A stretch of DNA of 34,069 nucleotides from Xylaria sp. FL1777 (GCA_022578965.1 MU400833.1:1-34069); one strand, 5' to 3'; shown: positions 11,838-21,990, numbered from the stretch's first letter. The notes: a model not told the origin generated them from the sequence alone. Program-made: numbers and translations.

Positions 11838-14304
11838 ATTTAAAACTATATATGTTGTTTAATAGTATAGTTTAATAAATAAAAAAAAAAAAGTAGTAAT
11901 AAAAGTAAAAATAAAAAAAATACAAAGTTTATATAATCTAGAAAACTTAACTTCTTTTTTTCTTTATTTATATGTAAGAAAAAAAAAAACATTTATAAAA
12001 AATAAAACGTTTTTGCTATAAATTAGTTTTTTCTGTTTTTTTGTTATTTTATAGCTTTAAAACTTTATTTTTTTATTTTTGCGTTATAATGCGTTGCAAG
12101 TTTTTAGCATGTTTTGTTTAATCTTTTTTTTTTTAAGCAGTACTATAAAAAAAAATACATAAAGCTATAATAAATTAGCTGCGCTGTTATAATATACGCA
12201 AAAAAATAATAAAACATATTTATATTGCGTTATAATAAAGCAAAGAAGTTTTTGCAAATATAGCAGATTAAAAAAAAAACAGCTTTAGCTTTTTTTTTTC
12301 GGAAAAACAACATAACTTTATAGCTTTAAAAGCTTACTGCATACCTAAAGACTTACAAAATTTCTTTTTTTTGTTTTACTACGCTTTTTATATATTTTGT
12401 AATGCAAGCTTAATATTTTTATAACTATTTGTTTAATTTAATCTTATATAGCATAAAGTTGCATAGTATAAATAGCATTGCAGTTTTTAAAACAGCAGTA
12501 AAAACGTAGCGCTTTTTATATTATATTATATAGTTAAGCTTGCTATAAAAAACAAAAAGTTAGTATACTTTGCTTTTAGCTAAATTTTTTTAGCAAAAGT
12601 TTTAACTATATTAATAATAAACTTAGTGCTACATAGTTTACTAAACCTTTAGCATAAATAGCTAATATATAGCTTATAAAGCAAATTGCTTTATTTGTTA
12701 TGTTTTAGCAAAAGCTAAATTTTTAAGTGCTTTTATTAGTTAAAAACATATAATAAAAAAACAACTATATATTTTTTAAAAGCATTTTATGTTAAATGTA
12801 CAGCTATTATTTTGCAAGCAAAAAGCAAGTTTTTAAATATTAATTATAAAAAGTTCTTTTGTAAAGTTTATAATAGCCCATTTTTATAAAACGCAAATCT
12901 AGCATACTATATAAATTTATATACTATAGTATAATAGCTTTTTAGCGTTATTAAAGTATTTAAAGCGCTAGTAAAAGCAGTAAGTATTAATTAAAACCTT
13001 AATATAATTAATAAATTAGCAAGCTATAAAAGCAGCTATAAAGTATAAATTAGGCAAGTTTTTGTTTTAAAAAAGGTCGGTATATAATAAAAAAAGCAAC
13101 TAAAAAAGAAAGTAAAGCGCTAATAAAAAAAAAAAAGTTTATAGCAGCAAAATACAAAGCAAAAAAAAAAAGAGAAAAGAAGAAAGGAAAGAAAAAAGAT
13201 AGAGAAAAAGAAGCTAAAAAAAAAAAAAAGGAAAAAAAAAAAAAAAAAACAAAGCCAAGAAAAAAAAGAAAAAAAAATTTATACTAAAAGAAAACGTAGC
13301 TTTAAAAAAAAACGTAGCTTTAAAAAGTCTTTTTATGCTTAATGCTTAGCTAAATTATTTAATATATTATTACTTAGCAAAACTACTATAAACATTGCTT
13401 TTTTACTTTATAACGTTTATAACATAAAAAAAATAAATGCTTGCTATTATTATAGCATATAGTAAAACAAGCATACTAATACTATTATTAATAAACTATA
13501 GCTTATAAAAACATAAAAATAATAAAACAAGCATATTAAGCTTAACTATATTATATATTAAGTATATATATAAGTATTAAAATAAGACTTAAAAAGGTTT
13601 TTTAAAACTAGTTGCAAAACAAAACAGCACTTATTACGCAAAAAAAGCACATATACTTTATACTTTATACTATAATAAAAACTTGCATGCTTTGCTGCAC
13701 TAAAAGTAATATTTATTATTATAAACTAATAAATATGCTTAAAACTAATAATAAAGTATAAAAAAGTTATTATTAAACTAAAGCATATATTTATTAATAT
13801 GCTTTAAAATATTATATAAGCAACTAGCTAAAAAAACTAAGCTTACTGTATTTTTTTTTTTGCTTTAGTAGTATAATAGCAATATATATTACTACTTATA
13901 AAAAAATCTAGGTTTAAGTTTTAGCTAAAGCACTATATAAGCAATATATTTATAGTAATAAACATATGTTTACTTGATTTTTTTTTTTTTAAAGCAATAC
14001 TACGTGTTGCCTTTTTTTATATAATATATAGCGCTATTAATATTACTTTTTTATATTCTTTTTTTTGCTAACGTTTTATTAAAAAGCGTTTTTTCTAAAA
14101 AAAGCATTAAATATACAAAACATATAAAGCGTTTTTGCTATATACTTCTTGCTTTTTATTTGTTTTAAACATAAATTAATTCTTAAGAAACTTTTATTTT
14201 AAGCAAGCGTTATTTTTTTACGTATTTATTATAGCTATTGTTTATATTTATATATTTAATATTTTCTTTTTACTAAAAACTGCTATTTTTTTTTTATTGT
14301 TTTA
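11838..14304. other. AT-rich decayed DNA, no genes seen
   Basis: Apart from the polypurine tract listed separately (13,161-13,277), this stretch shows only decayed AT-rich DNA. An 18-bp direct repeat (core ACGTAGCTTTAAAAA) lies at about 13,294-13,325. A G/C-preserving patch near 12,060-12,110 keeps several CpG (TTGCGTTATAATGCGTTGC). No recognisable gene or RNA. Confidence 0.6.
13161..13277. repeat. Polypurine (A/G) tract retaining GA and GG
   Basis: A run of about 117 bases that is A or G except for about half a dozen pyrimidines (a T at 13,200, C and T at 13,214-13,215, a C at 13,250, two C at 13,255-13,256). It keeps GAG, AGA, AGG and GGA steps that are rare elsewhere. The plus strand is purine, the minus strand pyrimidine. 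Such tracts can be microsatellite-like and can form triplex structures. Its survival against the local loss of GpR makes it stand out. Confidence 0.8.
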
Positions 14305-14490
14305 TAACTGCTATAATTATTATATTGTTTACTAATTGCTATAATTACTGTTTTATGTACTAACTGCTATAATTCTTATATTATTAAGTAATTACTATTA
14401 TTATTGTTTTATTAAATAATTGCTACAATTATTAAATTATTAAATAACTATTATTGTTATTTATTATATTGTTATTTTATTAAGTAATTA
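14305..14490. repeat. Degenerate 28-bp minisatellite
   Basis: The motif AACTGCTATAATT recurs every 28 bp (about 14,306, 14,334 and 14,362), then continues in more degraded form (AATTACTATTATT, AATTGCTACAATT, AACTATTATTGTT) to about 14,490, giving six to seven units. Variation in the clear units is mostly transition type; the right end also carries small length changes. Confidence 0.72.
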
Positions 14491-14730
14491 TTATTATTAT
14501 AGCTAAAGGTTTTTTGCATTACGAAATAATAAGAAAGAAAACCTTACATTAACGTTATAATAAGTAAAACGAAGTAAAACAATAATAAAAAATCAAAAAC
14601 AAAAAAAAAAAAAAAACGTAATAGCTTAATGCAGTTAGTTTTTCTAAAAAAAGCTAATTATATACTTTATAATTTTAAGCGCTTTAGTTAGCTATAAATA
14701 AGCGCACAAAATTAAATTTCTAATACAATT
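14491..14730. other. AT-rich spacer
   Basis: An A-rich patch (about 14,578-14,616) is followed by ordinary decayed sequence with GCGC and AGCGC survivors. Nothing recognised. Confidence 0.55.
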
Positions 14731-14779
14731 TAAAACATATAAACAATTTAAAGGTTTAAAAAGTAAAAAAATATAACGC
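14731..14779 (+). repeat. Dispersed repeat R2, copy a
   Basis: A short segment running from AAAACATATAAACAAT through GTTTAAAAAGTAAAA to ATATAACGC. It recurs at 17,751-17,797 in the same orientation with only small differences (TTTAAAGG versus ATAAAAG, and a two-base length change in the A-run). Too short to assign to an element. Confidence 0.75.
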
Positions 14780-15082
14780 ATAGCAAAAAAAAGCAGCATT
14801 AGTTTTAAATAAAGCATAGGTTTTATTTTAAGCTGCTATAAGCAAGTTAGCAATGCTTTTATTTAGCTTGCTTAAATCTTTAGCAATTTAAAAATTGCTA
14901 TTATGTTTATTACTGCTTAAAAACTATTTTTGTTTAGCTATACTAATAGCTTAATTTATATTAGTTTTTTTTAAATTATTTAAATTTATTAAAGCTTATG
15001 CTAACTTTTTTTTAAAAGTTAATAATAATAGCTTATTTGTTTTAATAAGCAATAAAAAAACACTAGTTAGTTTGTTTTTACT
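14780..15082. other. AT-rich spacer with a small inverted repeat
   Basis: Contains a 9-bp-arm inverted repeat at 14,881-14,900 (TAGCAATTT / AAATTGCTA). No gene seen. Confidence 0.5.
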
Positions 15083-15119
15083 AAAGCTTGCTTATTATAT
15101 AAGCTAATAAGCAAGCTTT
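15083..15119. other. Perfect 15-bp hairpin
   Basis: The arms 15,083-15,097 and 15,105-15,119 are perfect reverse complements (arm AAAGCTTGCTTATTA) around a 7-base loop, followed by a T-run. Perfect arms are notable in strongly mutated DNA, although AT-rich sequence yields hairpins by chance. No adjacent transcription unit can be seen, so a terminator role is not supported. Confidence 0.75.
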
Positions 15120-15140
15120 TTTGTTTTACTTAATTATTTG

Positions 15141-15306
15141 CGCTTTTTTTGCTTTAGCATAAAAAGTGTTAACGTTTTTATTTTTATTTTTAGTATAAAA
15201 GCTACATAAGCTTTAGCTTTTTTTTTTTGCTTTTTTTTATTAGCTGTTATACGTTTTTTTTCCTCTTTATTTTTTTTTAAAGAACATTTATACTTTTAAT
15301 TTTCTT
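15141..15306 (+). repeat. Dispersed repeat R3, copy a
   Basis: About 165 bp that aligns with 16,571-16,734 in the same orientation. Shared anchors are GCTTTAGCATAAAAA, TAGTATAAAAGCTA, ATTAGCTG (then CTATACG or TTATACG) and ACATTTATACTTTTAATTTTCT. This copy keeps a pyrimidine tract with C residues (15,254-15,278, TTTCCTCTTT core) that is a pure T-run in the other copy. It directly illustrates YpC->YpT decay. The parent element is unknown. Confidence 0.88.
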
Positions 15307-16116
15307 TTTCTTAAAAGTATTAGCAAAAAAAGGCTTGCTTTTTATTTGTTTTAGCAGTAAAATCGCTATAACTTTTAAAGCTAGCTTATAAGCTAACTTA
15401 GCTTACTTAGCTAAGCTTTATAGCAATTTAAAGTTCTTAAATATTTTTACAAGCGCTTATTTTTAGCTATGTTTTTGCGCTTGTTTTACTTTATAACTAA
15501 AAGCTTTTTCTTTTTTTTTTTTTTAAGTGTTTACTACGTTACTTTTTATTCTTTTGCTTTAAAACCTACGGTATGCTTACTTAGCTTTTTTTTTTGTTTT
15601 AGTTACTTTTAAAAACTTTAAAAGTAATATTTAGTATTTTTTCTTTATAGTTTTTTTAAGCGTTGTTTTATAAGTTATTATTATATTAACTTAACATTTA
15701 TTATTATAAAGCATTTTTTAAAAACTTTTTTTGCTGTTTTTAGCCCAAGAAAGCATATTATTAACATTATAAAAAGGATTATAATTATAGCTGCTTTATA
15801 TAATGCTAGTTAATATTAAGCAAACTATAATTAAAGCAAGCAAATTATTACTATTTTTTTGCTATTAGTTTATAGCAAAAATAATAAAAACGCTTTTTTT
15901 AGATATAATATAATTTAAATTAAACGTTTTTAGCTTAAAGAAATTTTATACTTTTTAAACTATAAAACGTTTTAGCTAAAAAAATACTTAAGCATAATAT
16001 ATTAGCTTAAAAGCGTATTAAAAAATTCTTTATTTTAGTTAAATAAAAGCTTAAAAGTTTGTTTATTAGTAAATAGTTATAAGTATAGTTTTTGCAAACT
16101 TTTTTCGCAAAAAAAA
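15307..16116. other. AT-rich decayed DNA, no genes seen
   Basis: Ordinary decayed sequence between the two R3 copies. A CTACGGTATGC survivor lies at about 15,566-15,576. No open frame or RNA gene recognised. Confidence 0.55.
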
Positions 16117-16250
16117 AGCGCTGCAATATTAGCTTTGTTGTTTTATTTAAAGTAAATATATACTAGTAACTATACAAGCAAAAAGCGCTATAACGTTAGC
16201 TTAGTTATTTTTTTTAAAGCAAATATGTATTAGTAACTATGTTTTATACA
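16117..16250. repeat. 67-bp tandem repeat, 2 units
   Basis: Two adjacent units start at the AGCGCT motifs at 16,117 and 16,184. They share TTAGCTTxGTTxTTTT, AAAGxAAATAT and TAGTAACTAT in order. Differences are mainly transitions (GTAAAT/GCAAAT, ACTAG/ATTAG). A weaker match to the first half of the unit occurs near 28,868-28,900 (AAAAAAGCTGCAACGTTAGC...). Confidence 0.78.
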
Positions 16251-16570
16251 GTAGTGCTACAAATACTTTTTATTAATAAATATTATTTTAAATATAATTT
16301 ATTAGCATTAAAAAGCATTAAAAAGTATTTATATATATATAAGCAATCTAAGTAAATTATTAGAGTTTTTAACTTAGCAAAATTAAAAATATTTATTTAG
16401 TTAAGTAATGCCTCTAGAAAATTTGCTATTTTTACTAGCTGCTAAATTAAAAAGTTAAAAGTATTATTAAGCTTATTAAGTATGCATAGCATGTATATTT
16501 TTATAATAATAGCTTTTGCTTTTGCAGCTGCTTTATTTTTGTTTAACTTTAGCTAGTTTTATTTTTTTTA
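16251..16570. other. AT-rich spacer, nothing recognised
   Basis: Decayed AT-rich sequence. No feature could be supported. Confidence 0.5.
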
Positions 16571-16683
16571 CGCTTTTTTTGCTTTAGCATAAAAAATATT
16601 AACGTTTTTGTTTTTATTCTTAGTATAAAAGCTATACAAGCTTTAGCTCCTTTTTTTTGCTTTCTTTTATTAGCTGCTATACG

Positions 16684-16715
<32 letters not shown>

Positions 16716-16734
16716 TTTATACTTTTAATTTTCT
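16571..16734 (+). repeat. Dispersed repeat R3, copy b
   Basis: Second copy of the R3 repeat. Relative to copy a, AAAAAGTGTTAACG reads AAAAAATATTAACG and GCTACATAAGC reads GCTATACAAGC. The internal pyrimidine tract has become 24 consecutive T (16,684-16,707), and AAAGAAC reads AAAAAAC. Copy b still keeps C where copy a has T (CTCC near 16,648 and TTTC near 16,663), so both copies mutated independently. Confidence 0.88.
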
Positions 16735-16934
16735 AAGGTTTATAGCAACACATAATTAAGTATTTTAGTAGCTAAAACAGCAATATATATGCTAAATAAG
16801 TTAAGCTAGCTTATAATATAAAAAAGCTTTAATTTAAGTTTGTTATTAATAAGTTTACTTAAAATAATATGCTTTTTAATAATAAACTTATTTGTATTAT
16901 GTTTAAAAGTTAAGCAAATAAGCATAAAAACAGG
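16735..16934. other. AT-rich spacer
   Basis: Contains a 10-bp inverted repeat (AATAAGTTTA at 16,848-16,857 with TAAACTTATT at 16,883-16,892). No gene recognised. Confidence 0.5.
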
Positions 16935-17258
16935 GCTATTGCTTAGCTTATAGTTTTAAAGCTTTAAAAAAAAAGGTATTTTAATATATGATTTTTATAA
17001 AAAAGCGTATATTATGCTATTATTTAGCTTATAGTTTTAAAGCTTTAAAAAAAAAGGTATTTTAATGTATAATTTTTGTAAAAAAGCGTGCATTATGCTA
17101 TTGTTTAGCTTATAGTTTTAAAGCTTCAAAAAAAAAAATATTTTAACGTATAATTTTTATAAAAAAGCATATATTATACTATTGCTTAGCTTATAGTTTT
17201 AAAGCTTTAAAAAAAAAGGTATTTTAACGCATAATTTTTATAAAGAAACATATATTAT
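16935..17258. repeat. 81-bp tandem repeat, 4 units
   Basis: Four exact-length units start at 16,935, 17,016, 17,097 and 17,178. Each runs GCTATT..TTAGCTTATAGTTTTAAAGC..AAAAAAAAGGTATTTTAA..ATAATTTTTATAAA..ATTAT. No length change separates the units, and nearly all differences are C/T or G/A (GCTTAG/ATTTAG/GTTTAG, AGCGTATA/AGCGTGCA/AGCATATA, TAATATATG/TAATGTATA/TAACGCATA). 81 bp is 27 codons, and preserved length with transition-only change is what would be expected if a coding tandem repeat had been copied and then mutated. No open frame survives, so that origin is an inference. Confidence 0.95.
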
Positions 17259-17750
17259 AATAGCATCTAAAAGTAGCAAAAAAAGCTATAGCTAAAGTAC
17301 TGCAAGCTTTATATGCTAATAGTACTAATTTTTTATATATAGCTAATTATTTTTACGCAATTTTAAAATAGTAATAAATTGCATAAATATAATAGCTAAA
17401 GCAATAGCTACTATAAAAAAAGCTTATTTTTGTTACTAATATATAGCCTTTTAAAGATTATATATAAACGCAAAAATTAGAACAAAACTATTGCAGTTTT
17501 TTATTTAAGCGCATAAAACAAAAGTACTTAAAAGTAAATAAAATGTATGTATAACAGCTAAAAGAAAAAAAAAGCAAAAACAAAAATATATCTAGGTATA
17601 TAAAAATAAACAACAATTAATATAGCTATTTAAGCTTACGTAAAAAAATTAACTATAAATAAACAACAAATAAGCTAAAAATATAATTAATATACTTAGC
17701 TTTACTTAAAAGTTTTATAATAAGTTCTATAAATATAAATAATTGTTTTA
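17259..17750. other. AT-rich spacer, nothing recognised
   Basis: Decayed AT-rich sequence; an A-rich patch lies at about 17,553-17,590. No feature could be supported. Confidence 0.5.
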
Positions 17751-17797
17751 AAAAACATATAAACAATATAAAAGTTTAAAAAGTAAAAATATAACGC
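17751..17797 (+). repeat. Dispersed repeat R2, copy b
   Basis: Second copy of the short R2 segment (see 14,731-14,779), lying about 57 bp upstream of R1 copy b. In the first locus R2 is not next to R1, so the two are separate repeat units. Confidence 0.75.
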
Positions 17798-17853
17798 TTT
17801 TAAAGTTTTTATTAAAATAGTGTTAAAAAGGTTAACTTTTATAACAAGTTTTA

Positions 17854-18156
17854 TAGTTTTTTATAAAATATTTTAAAACTGCAATATATAGCATTATTTA
17901 TTTAGTATTAAAGTATAAGTTTTTTTATTAGTGTACTTATTACGCTTAAAGCTACTTAATGCTTAAAGCTACTATTTTTTTTAAGTATAGTATTTAAAGC
18001 ACGTGTATTGTTTTTTTTTTTTAGTAGCATTTTATATAAGTAGCAAATTTATATTTGTTTGCTTTATAGTAGCATTTTATTAAGCAATGTTTTATTTATA
18101 TTTATATTTAAAATAAAAAAAAGCTGCTAATTATTTTAGCTTAAAAGCTTTTGTAG
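17854..18156 (+). repeat. Dispersed repeat R1, copy b
   Basis: Second copy of R1 (about 303 bp). Compared with copy a, differences include AGTATATATATTATT versus AGCACGTGTATTGTT, where this copy keeps the C/G, and TAGCAACATTT versus TAGTAGCATTT, where changes go both ways. Both copies have therefore been mutated since duplication. Confidence 0.88.
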
Positions 18157-20126
18157 TAATACAATTTTTTTTCTTTAGCTATTTGCGCAAATATGTATAA
18201 AGCACTTTAATAACTATAAAAAAAAATGCGTTGCTAATTTGTTTTTTTTTATTAAGGTTTTAAAAAAAGTAGTTAATAAAAAAAGTTTATAATATTATAT
18301 ATTTTTGCAATATAAAATTTCTTTTGTAGTTTATAACTTATTTTTACTATTATATATATTAATAAGCAACTATAATTTTAATAACTTTAAGCTTTAACTA
18401 GAATTAACTGTAAAAATTAAACCTTAAAAGTATGCTTAGCTATTTAAAGCTTTATTTTTTTATATTTAGCATATAATTAATACGTTTAGCAATATTAAAC
18501 TATATAGCATAGCTTTTATGCGTTTAAAAAACTTGCATAAACGCTTTTTTTAATACTAAAACAAAGTAGCTATAATTCTTTAGATTAATAGTAATAATAA
18601 GCGCTTTAAAAAAGTTTAAGCAGCTATAAAAATATATATTATTAATGTTATTAAAGCTTATAATTATTATTTTATAAACGTAAACTATTTTTAAAATTAA
18701 ACTAAACAAAGTATTTATAGCACTACTTTTAAAATTAAACAGCAAAAAATATTAATATATTAATAAAAATGCATTTTTAAATATAAAGATTTTATTGCTT
18801 GTATTGCTTATATAAACTATGCATAAAAAAATAATATGCTTATTAAATGTATTATTAAACATTTTAATAAAAAACAAGCAAACAAAAAAAAGTTTATAAT
18901 ATTAAACAACAGCTAATTTAACGCTTAAAAAAAAAAAAAGTACATAAAAAAAAGCACAATTTTAAAAACAAAAATAATATAATTAATAAGCTAATAATTA
19001 AGTTAAATAACAAAAAAAATGCTAAACTTGTAATAATTAAAAAAAAACTTAAGTAGCAATATATATTTGGTAATATGTTTTATAAAGCAAAAAACGCATT
19101 TTATAGTGCTTAAAAAGCTAGTTTTTAAGTAAAAATTGCCTGTAATAATAACATTAAAGCTTGCAAAACTTATACTAAAATTTATTTTAAAGCTTAATTA
19201 TACAAAAAGCATATTTTTAAATTTATTATTAAAAAAAGCTTTATAATACGTATAAACGTTATATATTTGTTTTTTTTTTGCTAAGTTTAGTTTTTAGTAC
19301 ATATAGTTTTTAGTATTAACAATAATATAAACATTGCAGTTTTTTTTTTTGTTAAAAACTTATTAAAAAGCTTTAGCTTTATTTATTTATATTTAAGCAA
19401 ACTTTTAGTATATTATATTTATATTTTAAGATTTATATTATAGCTTATAGATTTTTAAAATAAAAAACATAACGTTAGTTTTAAATAAAACGTAAGCTTT
19501 AATAACTAAACATTTAGTATTAAAGCATAAAGCTATAAGTATATTATATTAGCTACTTTTGTTTTATTAAACTTTTTTAATAATAATAGAAGTAATAACT
19601 TAAATAATAATATTAAAACTTTTAATAAGTGTTCTGTTATAAAAAAAGCTAAAGTTATAGCTATAATACTAATGCTTTAAAAAAATAATAAAAACGTTAT
19701 TATATTTAGCTATACTTTTACTAAAATAGTTACTAGTATTTTTACTATTATAATAGCTTTTTAAGCTATAAATGCTTTTATTTTTAATAATAGTATAAAT
19801 ATTTTAGCTATACTGTTTTTTAGCAAAGTATTTAACTATAAAGCTTAAATAAGCATTATTTATAGCATATAATATTATGCTTAAGCTATTAAACTTACTA
19901 TTAACTTAACGTTTATAAAAAAAAAGTTTAAAACTAGCATAAATTTTTTTTTTAGCTTTATAAATAGTTATAGCTTTAATAAAAAAAACTATTTTAATTA
20001 TAAAAAGATTTAATGTTTTGTTTTATTATATATTACAGCTTTTATAAATTATAAATATATTTAATTAATAAAAAACCTTTGGCTTTTTTTGCATACTTGC
20101 TTTAAAACTTATATAAGTTATAATAT
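18157..20126. other. AT-rich decayed DNA, no genes seen
   Basis: About 2 kb without repeats that I can detect by eye. TTAAGCTT, GCTATA and AACGTT survivors are common and TC/GA steps are rare. The 73-codon minus-strand frame at 18,524-18,745 is Ile/Phe/Asn/Lys-rich and has no recognisable motif. Confidence 0.6.
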
Positions 20127-20141
20127 ATGCTTAAATTTTAT

Positions 20142-20621
20142 AAAAAAAAAGTAAAAGTTAATAAAAAAAAAGTAAATATTAATGAAAAAAAAATAAAAGT
20201 TAATAAAAAAAAAGTAAATATTAATAAAAAAAATATAAAAGTTAATAAAAAAAAAATAAAAGTTAATAAAAAAAAAATAAAAGTTAATAAAAAAAAAATA
20301 AAAGTTAATAAAAAAAAAATAAAAGTTAATAAAAAAAAAGTAAAAGTTAATAAAAAAAAAGTAAATATTAATAAAAAAAAAATAAAAGTTAATAAAAAAA
20401 AAGTAAAAGTTAATAAAAAAAAAATAAAAGTTAATAAAAAAAAAATAAAAGTTAATAAAAAAAAAGTAAAAGTTAATAAAAAAGAAGTAAAGGTTAATAA
20501 AAAAAAAATAAAAGTTAATAAAGAAAAAGTAAAAGTTAATGAAAAAAAAGTAAAAGTTAATAAAAAAGAAATAAAAGTTAATAAAAAAGAAGTAAAAATT
20601 AATAAAAAAGAAATAAAGTTT
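20142..20621. repeat. 21-bp minisatellite, 22 units plus a partial
   Basis: Twenty-two units of 21 bp plus a partial 23rd, of the form A(9)-GTAAAAGTTAAT, with no length change. The plus strand has no C at all across the array. Variants are mainly G/A (GTA/ATA, GAA/AAA), plus a recurrent AAATATT/AAAAGTT type. Because 21 is seven codons, both strands stay open: plus strand 20,127-20,645 reads a (KKK-V/I-K-V-N)n peptide of 172 residues, minus strand 20,138-20,632 reads a Phe/Leu/Thr peptide of 164 residues. Open frames on both strands, no non-repeat domain and no neighbours argue for a repeat artefact. A-tracts recur every 21 bp, close to two helical turns, so the DNA is expected to be intrinsically bent. 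Confidence 0.95.
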
Positions 20622-21809
20622 AAAAAAAACAAAATAATGTTTTAAAAAAAAAAAAATAATAGTTTAAAAATAAAAAGTAAAGTTTGCAGAAAAAAAAGTA
20701 TAATATTATAAAGAAAAAGTAATGTATTAAAAAAAAAAAGTAAAGTTAAATAAAAAAAAAAAACAGTTTATAAAAGGAAAAAAGTATTAAATATATATAT
20801 ATAATAAGAAAAAATATATAATATAAGTTAATTTTTTAAGAAAAAGATATAAAAGCTAAAAAAAAAAAAGTATAACAAAATGTTATAGTAATGTTATTAT
20901 TTAAAAAAGCAGCAAGTTAAAAATATAAAGTTTATAATCATTATTTTTTATTTTAAGGAGTAATTTCTAGTATGTTATAAAAAAAAGGTTAAAGTTTTAT
21001 AAAAAAAAAATAAAAGTTTTATAAAAAAAAAGTTAAAAGTTTACAAAAAAAAGTTTCAAGTTTTATAAAAAAAAAGTTTAAAATTTATAAAAAAAAGGTT
21101 AAAGATTTATAAAAAAAAAGTTAATGTTTTATAAAAAAAAGGTTAAAATATAATAAAAAAGAAATTAAAGATTTATAAAAAAAAAGTTAAAATTTTTATA
21201 AAGAAAAAGTTAAAAAGTTATAAAAAAAAGGCTAAAAGTTTATAAAAAAAAGGTTAAAATATTATAAAAAAAAGGTTAAAAGTTTTATAAAAAAAAAGTT
21301 AAAGTTTTATAAAAAAAAAGTTAAAAGTTTATAAAAAAAAAGTTAAAAAGTTATAAAAAAAAGGTTAAAAGTTTTATAAAAAAAAAGTTAAAAAGTTATA
21401 AAAAAAAATAAAGTTATATATTAAAATATTATTACATAAAGTATAAAAGTAAAAATAATATTTTTAAAAAAAATGAATAAAAAAAAAGATATTATAATAG
21501 AAGTAAATAATAAAAAGTAGTGTGTAAAAAAAAAACAAATTATAAAAAAAGAAAAAAAAAAAAAAAATAATAAAGTTATTTTTAAAAAAACATGTTTTAT
21601 AGGAAAAAAGAAATAAAATATAAAAAAAAAAAAGCAAAATTGTTATAATAGTATAAAACAAAAAAAGCAAAAAAAGATTAAAGTTATTTTATAATTTTTT
21701 TTTTTTTAAAAGTGTTTTATAAAAAAAAAGTAAAAGTATTAAAAAAGAAAAAGCGTGAAAAAAAGTAAAAAGTGTAGAATTTAAGGTTAAATATATAATA
21801 AAAAAAAAG

Positions 21810-21850
<41 letters not shown>

Positions 21851-21990
21851 AAATTATAATGTTTTATAAAAAAAAAGTAAAATATTTTTTAAGTTATTAA
21901 CAGTAATTTTTAAAAATAGAAAAAAATATGTGTTTTATAAAAAAAAAGCATATTAACCGTTAAAAAAGCATAAAAGTTATTAAAGCCAAG
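20622..21990. repeat. A-rich, nearly C-free tract with ~20-bp periodicity
   Basis: Continues the strand bias of the minisatellite. The plus strand is A with some T and G and only scattered C. From about 20,985 to 21,415 an imperfect repeat of roughly 20-22 bp (TTTTATAAAAAAAAAGTTAAAAG) runs about twenty times with small length differences, and an A-run of about 30 bases lies near 21,819-21,848. GG and GA steps (AAGGTTAAAG, AAGAAAAAG) are more common than outside. The tract ends where the T-rich 4.2-kb element begins. A 68-codon minus-strand frame (21,464-21,670) is Phe/Leu-rich and not credible as a gene. Confidence 0.85.

Noticed and set aside
16935..17258. CRISPR-like interpretation of the 81-bp, 137-bp and other arrays
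   Set aside because: Units are directly adjacent with no variable spacers, and the chromosome is eukaryotic (TTAGGG telomere).
18524..18745. 73-codon minus-strand open frame
   Set aside because: Biased composition, no motif, and no supporting neighbour.
20127..20645. 172-codon plus-strand open frame encoding a Lys-rich heptad-like repeat (KKKVKVN)n, and its 164-codon minus-strand partner
   Set aside because: Both strands are open simply because the 21-bp unit is a multiple of three and lacks stops. There is no unique domain, no introns or neighbours, and composition matches the surrounding A-rich tract. Treated as a minisatellite.
21464..21670. 68-codon minus-strand open frame
   Set aside because: Lies wholly in the A-rich, C-poor tract; Phe/Leu low complexity.
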